Shown: piece by piece, positions 13,931 through 17,370 of the stretch | How positions within the stretch are numbered: position 1 is the stretch's first letter | Layout of the letters: each line of letters opens with the position of its first letter | NCBI GenBank assembly: GCA_003695555.1 | Contig: RFIU01000161.1 | Location: 1-17,370, forward strand | Source of the DNA: Alphaproteobacteria bacterium | GTDB taxonomy: Bacteria; Pseudomonadota; Alphaproteobacteria; Sphingomonadales; Rhodothalassiaceae | Length of the DNA: 17,370 nt | Direction of reading: 5' to 3' | Notes under the pieces: generated by a model | The model's input: only the letters and a program-made list of their open reading frames with translations | Told to the model about the DNA's origin: nothing | Databases searched by the model: none | Position numbers and translations under genes: made by a program

Positions 13931-14642
13931 CAGGAAACATTCCGCCGCAGGCAGAGCGCAGACGAAGCGGAGGCGAAAGACGGGCGCTGCGAAGCCGAAA
14001 TCGCAGGTCAGGCCGAAAACGAAGGAGCTCCCGGACTGGTCGCTCGAAGATGCATGCGACGGTCCCGTTGCCGGCCTTGACGAGGCGGGTCGCGGACCGC
14101 TCGCCGGGCCCGTTGTCGCGGCGGCAGTCATTCTCGATCCGGATCGGATCCCGCCCGGCATCCGCGATTCCAAGACCTTGGACGCAGCTCAACGCGAACA
14201 GCTCCATCGGGCGATCGTCGCCCATGCCTTGGCTGTGTCGGTCGCGGCGGCAAGCGTCGCCGAAATCGACCGCCTCAATGTTCTACGGGCCAGCCTGCTG
14301 GCGATGGAGCGCGCCGTCGCCCGCCTGCCCATGCAGCCCGCCGTTTGTCTGGTGGACGGCAATCAGGCGCCACAACTGCCGATAACCTGCCGCTGCGTGG
14401 TCGGCGGCGATCATCGCTCCCTCTCGATCGCCGCTGCCGGCATCGTTGCCAAGGTCGTACGCGACCGGATCATGGCCCGGCTGGACCGTCGCCACCCCGG
14501 TTACGGATGGGCGACGAACGCAGGATATGGTGTTCGCGAGCATATGGACGCACTAAGGAGTGTGGGCGTGACTCCCCATCATCGTAGCAGCTTTGCGCCC
14601 GTTCGTGAGATTCTTCTCCAATTGGAACTTCCAATAACTTGA
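13917..14642 (+). CDS. rnhB: Ribonuclease HII
   Basis: This 241-aa enzyme removes RNA from RNA:DNA hybrids and nicks at misincorporated ribonucleotides. The active site is visible as GLDEAGRGPLAGP at 53-65 (Asp55, Glu56), LVDGN at 145-149 (Asp147), GGDHRSLSIAAAGIVAKVVRD at 163-183 (Asp165, Asp183) and the GYG near 195-197. About 40 N-terminal residues are very basic (RAQTKRRRK) and are an extension compared with short RNase HII proteins; they may help nucleic acid binding. ATG 13917 lies inside the uvrC end with AGGAG 8 nt upstream, also within uvrC. Overlap and RBS together point to co-expression with uvrC. Confidence 0.94.
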   Translation: MAGSSRKHSAAGRAQTKRRRKTGAAKPKSQVRPKTKELPDWSLEDACDGPVAGLDEAGRGPLAGPVVAAAVILDPDRIPPGIRDSKTLDAAQREQLHRAIVAHALAVSVAAASVAEIDRLNVLRASLLAMERAVARLPMQPAVCLVDGNQAPQLPITCRCVVGGDHRSLSIAAAGIVAKVVRDRIMARLDRRHPGYGWATNAGYGVREHMDALRSVGVTPHHRSSFAPVREILLQLELPIT

Positions 14643-14779
14643 TTCCAAATCATGAATCCTGTTGACCCGAGTCGCAATTTCACGCATTCTCCGTTCCTGC
14701 AAGTCGAAAACAGGCCGGAACCGGCGCATGGCCGCCATGCGCGAGGATCCCGGATTCCGCTGAATTCGGCACTGGTTAA
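14641..14779 (+). promoter_or_regulatory. GANTC cluster and CtrA half-site-like motif upstream of ccrM
   Basis: Four GANTC sites, the sequence that CcrM methylates, lie in 117 bp: GATTC 14641-14645, GAATC 14654-14658, GAGTC 14669-14673 and GATTC 14753-14757. Reading the minus strand, TTAACCA occurs at 14779-14773, matching the core of CtrA half-sites. In Caulobacter, ccrM is driven by CtrA and sensitive to GANTC methylation in its leader, so a similar feedback is inferred. The actual promoter hexamers are not clear. Confidence 0.5.
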
Positions 14780-14805
14780 GACAAAATGGAAACGGGGAAA
14801 CGCCA

Positions 14806-15936
14806 ATGGCCGAAAGGGGCAAGAAGCGCGCGCAAACGGTTTCGGGCGAGAAATGCGATCTCCCACTGGACCGGATTCTGGAGGGTGACAGCATCGCTGT
14901 CATGAAGAGCCTGCCGGATCGATCGGTCGATCTGATCTTCGCCGATCCGCCCTATAATCTGCAGATCCGGGACCAGCTCCGACGCCCTGACCAGTCCAAG
15001 GTGGATGGGGTTACCGATGCCTGGGACCGCTTTTCGAGCTTTTCGGCCTATGATGCCTTCACCCGTGCCTGGCTGACGGAAGCACGCCGGATCCTCAAGG
15101 ACGAGGGAACGATCTGGGTGATCGGCACCTATCACAATATTTTCCGGGTCGGCGCCAGCCTGCAGGATCTCGATTTCTGGATTCTCAATGACATCGTCTG
15201 GCGCAAGTCGAATCCGATGCCCAACTTCCGCGGTACCCGCTTCACCAATGCGCACGAAACCCTGATCTGGGCCGCAAAGAGCGCCGATCAGCGCCGATAC
15301 ACATTCAATTATCAGGCCCTGAAGGCGATGAACGGCGATCTCCAGATGCGCTCGGACTGGCTGCTGCCGATCTGTACCGGGGCAGAGCGACTGAAGGACG
15401 CACAAGGACGGAAGGCGCATGCGACCCAAAAACCGGAAGCCCTGCTCTATCGTGTTCTGATGGCCAGCTCGAAACCGGGTGACGTGGTGCTCGATCCCTT
15501 CTTCGGTTCCGGGACCACCGGCGCCGTCGCCAAGAAACTGCGCAGACACTTCATCGGTATCGAACGGGACCGCGGCTATATCCAGCTTGCCCGGGAACGC
15601 ATCGCCAAAGCGCGCCCCGTCCCCGAGGATGCCGCCGAATTCACCAAGTCGCGCCGTCAGATGCCGCGCGTGCCTTTCGGCCGCTTGCTCGAACACGGCC
15701 TTTTGAAGCCCGGTCACACCCTCTATGATGCCCGCCGCCGCTTCGCCGTCAGGGTTCGTTCGGACGGGACGCTCAGCAACGGAGAAAGCGTCGGCTCGAT
15801 CCATGAGCTCGGCGCAAGGGTCCAAGGCGCGCCGGCCTGCAATGGATGGACATTCTGGCATGTCGAACGGCGTGGCAAGCTGGTGCCCATCGACATGTTG
15901 CGTCAGGAACTGATCGAACGGGGAGCGCACGGCTGA
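14806..15936 (+). CDS. ccrM: Cell-cycle DNA (adenine-N6)-methyltransferase, GANTC-specific
   Basis: This 376-aa solitary methyltransferase should methylate adenine in GANTC after replication, as CcrM does in alphaproteobacteria. It has the beta-class order: catalytic DPPY at 47-50 (in IFADPPYNLQ) first, and the SAM-binding DPFFGSGTTG at 230-239 near the end of the core, with HATQKP at 205-210 before it. Residues about 290-376 form the RAMA-type DNA-binding domain (LLEHGLLKPGHTLYDARR, then NGWTFWHVE), which CcrM proteins need for DNA recognition. No restriction enzyme gene is near. ATG 14806 has GGGGA 9 nt upstream. The leader holds several GANTC sites. A large hairpin follows the stop. Confidence 0.95.
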   Translation: MAERGKKRAQTVSGEKCDLPLDRILEGDSIAVMKSLPDRSVDLIFADPPYNLQIRDQLRRPDQSKVDGVTDAWDRFSSFSAYDAFTRAWLTEARRILKDEGTIWVIGTYHNIFRVGASLQDLDFWILNDIVWRKSNPMPNFRGTRFTNAHETLIWAAKSADQRRYTFNYQALKAMNGDLQMRSDWLLPICTGAERLKDAQGRKAHATQKPEALLYRVLMASSKPGDVVLDPFFGSGTTGAVAKKLRRHFIGIERDRGYIQLARERIAKARPVPEDAAEFTKSRRQMPRVPFGRLLEHGLLKPGHTLYDARRRFAVRVRSDGTLSNGESVGSIHELGARVQGAPACNGWTFWHVERRGKLVPIDMLRQELIERGAHG

Positions 15937-15952
15937 CGCTCCATTCTGCGAC

Positions 15953-15988
15953 GGGTCGGACGGATGATGTCCAACATCCGTCCGTCCC
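15953..15988 (+). terminator. Long hairpin after ccrM, no U-tract
   Basis: GGGTCGGACGGATG (15953-15966) pairs with CATCCGTCCGTCCC (15975-15988) over 14 bp with one mismatch and an 8-nt loop, starting 17 nt after the ccrM stop. The following bases (ACGCATTG) lack a T-run, so it is either a weak or Rho-assisted terminator, or an element protecting the 3' end of the mRNA. Confidence 0.5.
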
Positions 15989-16223
15989 ACGCATTGTCCG
16001 CCGACGTCTGCCGCGTGCCCCGAACCTGTGCGCATCCCCCTGCAGAATAAAGAGGAACGGTTTCGAGAGATTCTATCAGGGCCTTTAATATTATGAAAAA
16101 AATTGCTTTTTCCAGATTCGTTACTGTTCTTTAACCAATTTTGGTCACATTTCCATCCGATAAAAAGATCCGCTGCTCGAAAGATCCTCTTCCGGCCATC
16201 AAGAACCTTCAGGGGGCACGAAA

Positions 16224-16670
16224 ATGCGTTTGTTTTTCAGGTATATGTTCGTAGCATGGATGGGAATTGCGGGCTTGTTCATCGCCATGACGGCAGAACA
16301 TGCTTTTGCCAGCGAACGGGGATACGGCAGCAAGCCTGCGAAGCCGTCGCGGGCGATTGCAAACCTGGTCGGCAATAGAAAAGTCGTGGTCGTCGTCCCG
16401 CCATCGCCTCACGCCGTGCGGGATGAAAGCAACGGCCGCTGGCTCTATGGTTGGCGGGTCTGCGCACTGGTCGGCGGGGATGCGCGGCTCGGCTATTTTC
16501 TGATGCGCGGCAACAAGGTCATCAAGGAAGTCGTCGGCGATACCGATCCCGACAATCCCGCCACGCGTTCCGCCTATGACCGCTGTGGCCATCCGGAACT
16601 TCCCAACACGCTGACGGCGAGCAACCATCACCAGCCAGACAGTGCCGACAAGAAGAAGATTATCGACTGA
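16224..16670 (+). CDS. Small secreted protein of unknown function
   Basis: This 148-aa protein starts at ATG 16224 with AGGGGG 9 nt upstream. A Sec signal peptide is clear: basic start, hydrophobic stretch at about 7-24 and a cleavage site AFA-SE after residue 29. The mature part has a basic linker (GSKPAKPSR), a strand-like VVVVVPPSP at 54-62, and only two cysteines, Cys80 (WRVC) and Cys121 (YDRCG), which could form one disulfide in the periplasm. The centre (RWLYGWRVCALVGGDARLGY) looks like a compact fold. I recognise no family. It stands alone between ccrM and the convergent mutY, with an AT-rich leader containing two GANTC sites (16069-16073, 16115-16119) and TTAACCA at 16131-16137. Confidence 0.8.
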   Translation: MRLFFRYMFVAWMGIAGLFIAMTAEHAFASERGYGSKPAKPSRAIANLVGNRKVVVVVPPSPHAVRDESNGRWLYGWRVCALVGGDARLGYFLMRGNKVIKEVVGDTDPDNPATRSAYDRCGHPELPNTLTASNHHQPDSADKKKIID

Positions 16671-16738
16671 GGCGCCATTTCCGAAAGCTTCTCGTCCGCT
16701 CAGGCGAACACTGTAAGAGAATTATCTGACGCTGCCCC

Positions 16739-17370
16739 TTACCCTGACCCTGCCCTATCCAGGGCCTTGCGCATCAGGGCAGGCAGAACGTCCCGTGCCG
16801 CTTCGGCCGGCCACCAGCGTTCGCCTTCCCGAAGCACGATATCGGCCGGACAAGGCACGTCCGCCCGCACGACATGCGCCTGCAGGTCGATATGGGTAAA
16901 CAGATGCCGAACGGGGCGCGGAAGGGATGCGAAGACGATGGATCGCCATCTTGCCTTGCGGATCAGGGCATCGGGGTCGAACTCGTCACGCGATACCGGG
17001 GTGCTCATCGGCATCGCCCACATTCCCCCGAGCAGGCCATCGGCCGGTCGCCGCGCGAGCAGCACCTCACCGGCCGGCCCTTGGATGCAGAATACCAGCG
17101 CCGCCATCTTCCGGCGCTCGCGTGTCTCGGCGCGTCGGGGAAGTTGTCCGGCCGTTCCCCTTCGCGCCGCCTCGCAATGCTGGTGCAGCGGACAGGCGGA
17201 ACAGTCGGGGCGGCCGCGCGCTGTACACAGACTGCTGCCGAGATCCATCAGGGCCTCCGCCAGATCGCCGGCGATGCCGGACGGCGGCCGACAGGCGCGT
17301 GATCGGCGTCGCACTTCGGCAATCGCGTGACGCCTTGGGCGGTCGATCGCATGCAGACGGATCAGCACCC
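16739..17370 (-). CDS. mutY: Adenine DNA glycosylase MutY, C-terminal part (runs off right edge)
   Basis: MutY removes adenine mispaired with 8-oxoguanine. Only the last 210 or so residues are in the window, and the N-terminal catalytic HhH domain lies beyond the right edge. Visible are GDLAEALMDLGSSLCTARG, then the iron-sulfur loop with cysteine spacing C-x6-C-x2-C-x5-C (CTARGRPDCSACPLHQHC), which is diagnostic for MutY/Nth. Next comes the NUDIX-like 8-oxoG recognition domain with KMAALVFCIQ, VLLARRPADGLLGGMWAMP and a late HLFTHIDLQAHVV. The stop is TAA at 16741-16739. It converges with the secreted-protein gene, 68 nt apart, with no clear terminator between them. Being cut by the window edge is not evidence of truncation. 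Confidence 0.93.
   Translation of the reverse strand, partial: VLIRLHAIDRPRRHAIAEVRRRSRACRPPSGIAGDLAEALMDLGSSLCTARGRPDCSACPLHQHCEAARRGTAGQLPRRAETRERRKMAALVFCIQGPAGEVLLARRPADGLLGGMWAMPMSTPVSRDEFDPDALIRKARWRSIVFASLPRPVRHLFTHIDLQAHVVRADVPCPADIVLREGERWWPAEAARDVLPALMRKALDRAGSG

Noticed and set aside
14776..16035. 419-aa minus-strand ORF
   Set aside because: Antisense to ccrM over nearly the whole gene. CcrM motifs and RAMA domain fix the real frame.
1..17370. Search for mobile elements, CRISPR arrays and tRNA genes
   Set aside because: No transposase, integrase, long terminal inverted repeats, spaced direct-repeat array or tRNA-like cloverleaf was seen; the window reads as ordinary chromosome.

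Overview
The window looks like a chromosomal, GC-rich stretch from an alphaproteobacterium, most likely Hyphomicrobiales (Rhizobiales). The main reasons are a CcrM-type GANTC adenine methyltransferase with a C-terminal RAMA domain, placed between rnhB and a convergent mutY, a FolB of alphaproteobacterial type, and GANTC and TTAACCA (CtrA half-site-like) motifs in intergenic DNA. Assignments come from reading motifs; no database search was run. I see no rRNA, tRNA, CRISPR array, insertion sequence or prophage.

Left part, minus strand (1-4674): a Tat-exported PhoD-type phosphatase is followed, after a 174-bp gap, by a tightly packed run: an ArsM-type arsenite methyltransferase, a TIGR04283-like glycosyltransferase, a TIGR04282/DUF2064-like nucleotidyl/glycosyl transferase (ATGA overlap), and the start of an unidentified gene that leaves the window (GTGA overlap). 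Such genes group in arsenosugar-type arsenic biosynthesis loci. The radical-SAM partner ArsS is not in the window.

Middle part (4935-9000): a small membrane-anchored protein plus a sterol desaturase/fatty-acid hydroxylase family protein (+), a small membrane protein with a degenerate EF-hand (-), a YccF protein (+), an alanine-zipper lipoprotein ending in lysine and followed by a clear intrinsic terminator (+), and an epoxide-hydrolase-like alpha/beta hydrolase (-).

Right part, plus strand (9230-16670): a CaCA cation antiporter overlaps by 4 nt a pteridine-reductase-like SDR (FolM type), followed across a perfect hairpin by folB (pterin/folate). A 572-bp gap holds a promising 46-codon minus-strand ORF with its own promoter and RBS. 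Then come uvrC overlapping rnhB (excision repair and RNase HII), ccrM behind a GANTC-rich leader, and an unknown secreted protein. mutY (-) runs in from the right edge, so 12023-17370 is a DNA repair and methylation neighbourhood.

The items most worth a second look are the arsenosugar-like operon with its unidentified downstream gene, the Lpp/OprI-like lipoprotein, the GANTC cluster before ccrM, the FolM/FolB pair with its intercistronic hairpin, and the unannotated 46-aa ORF.
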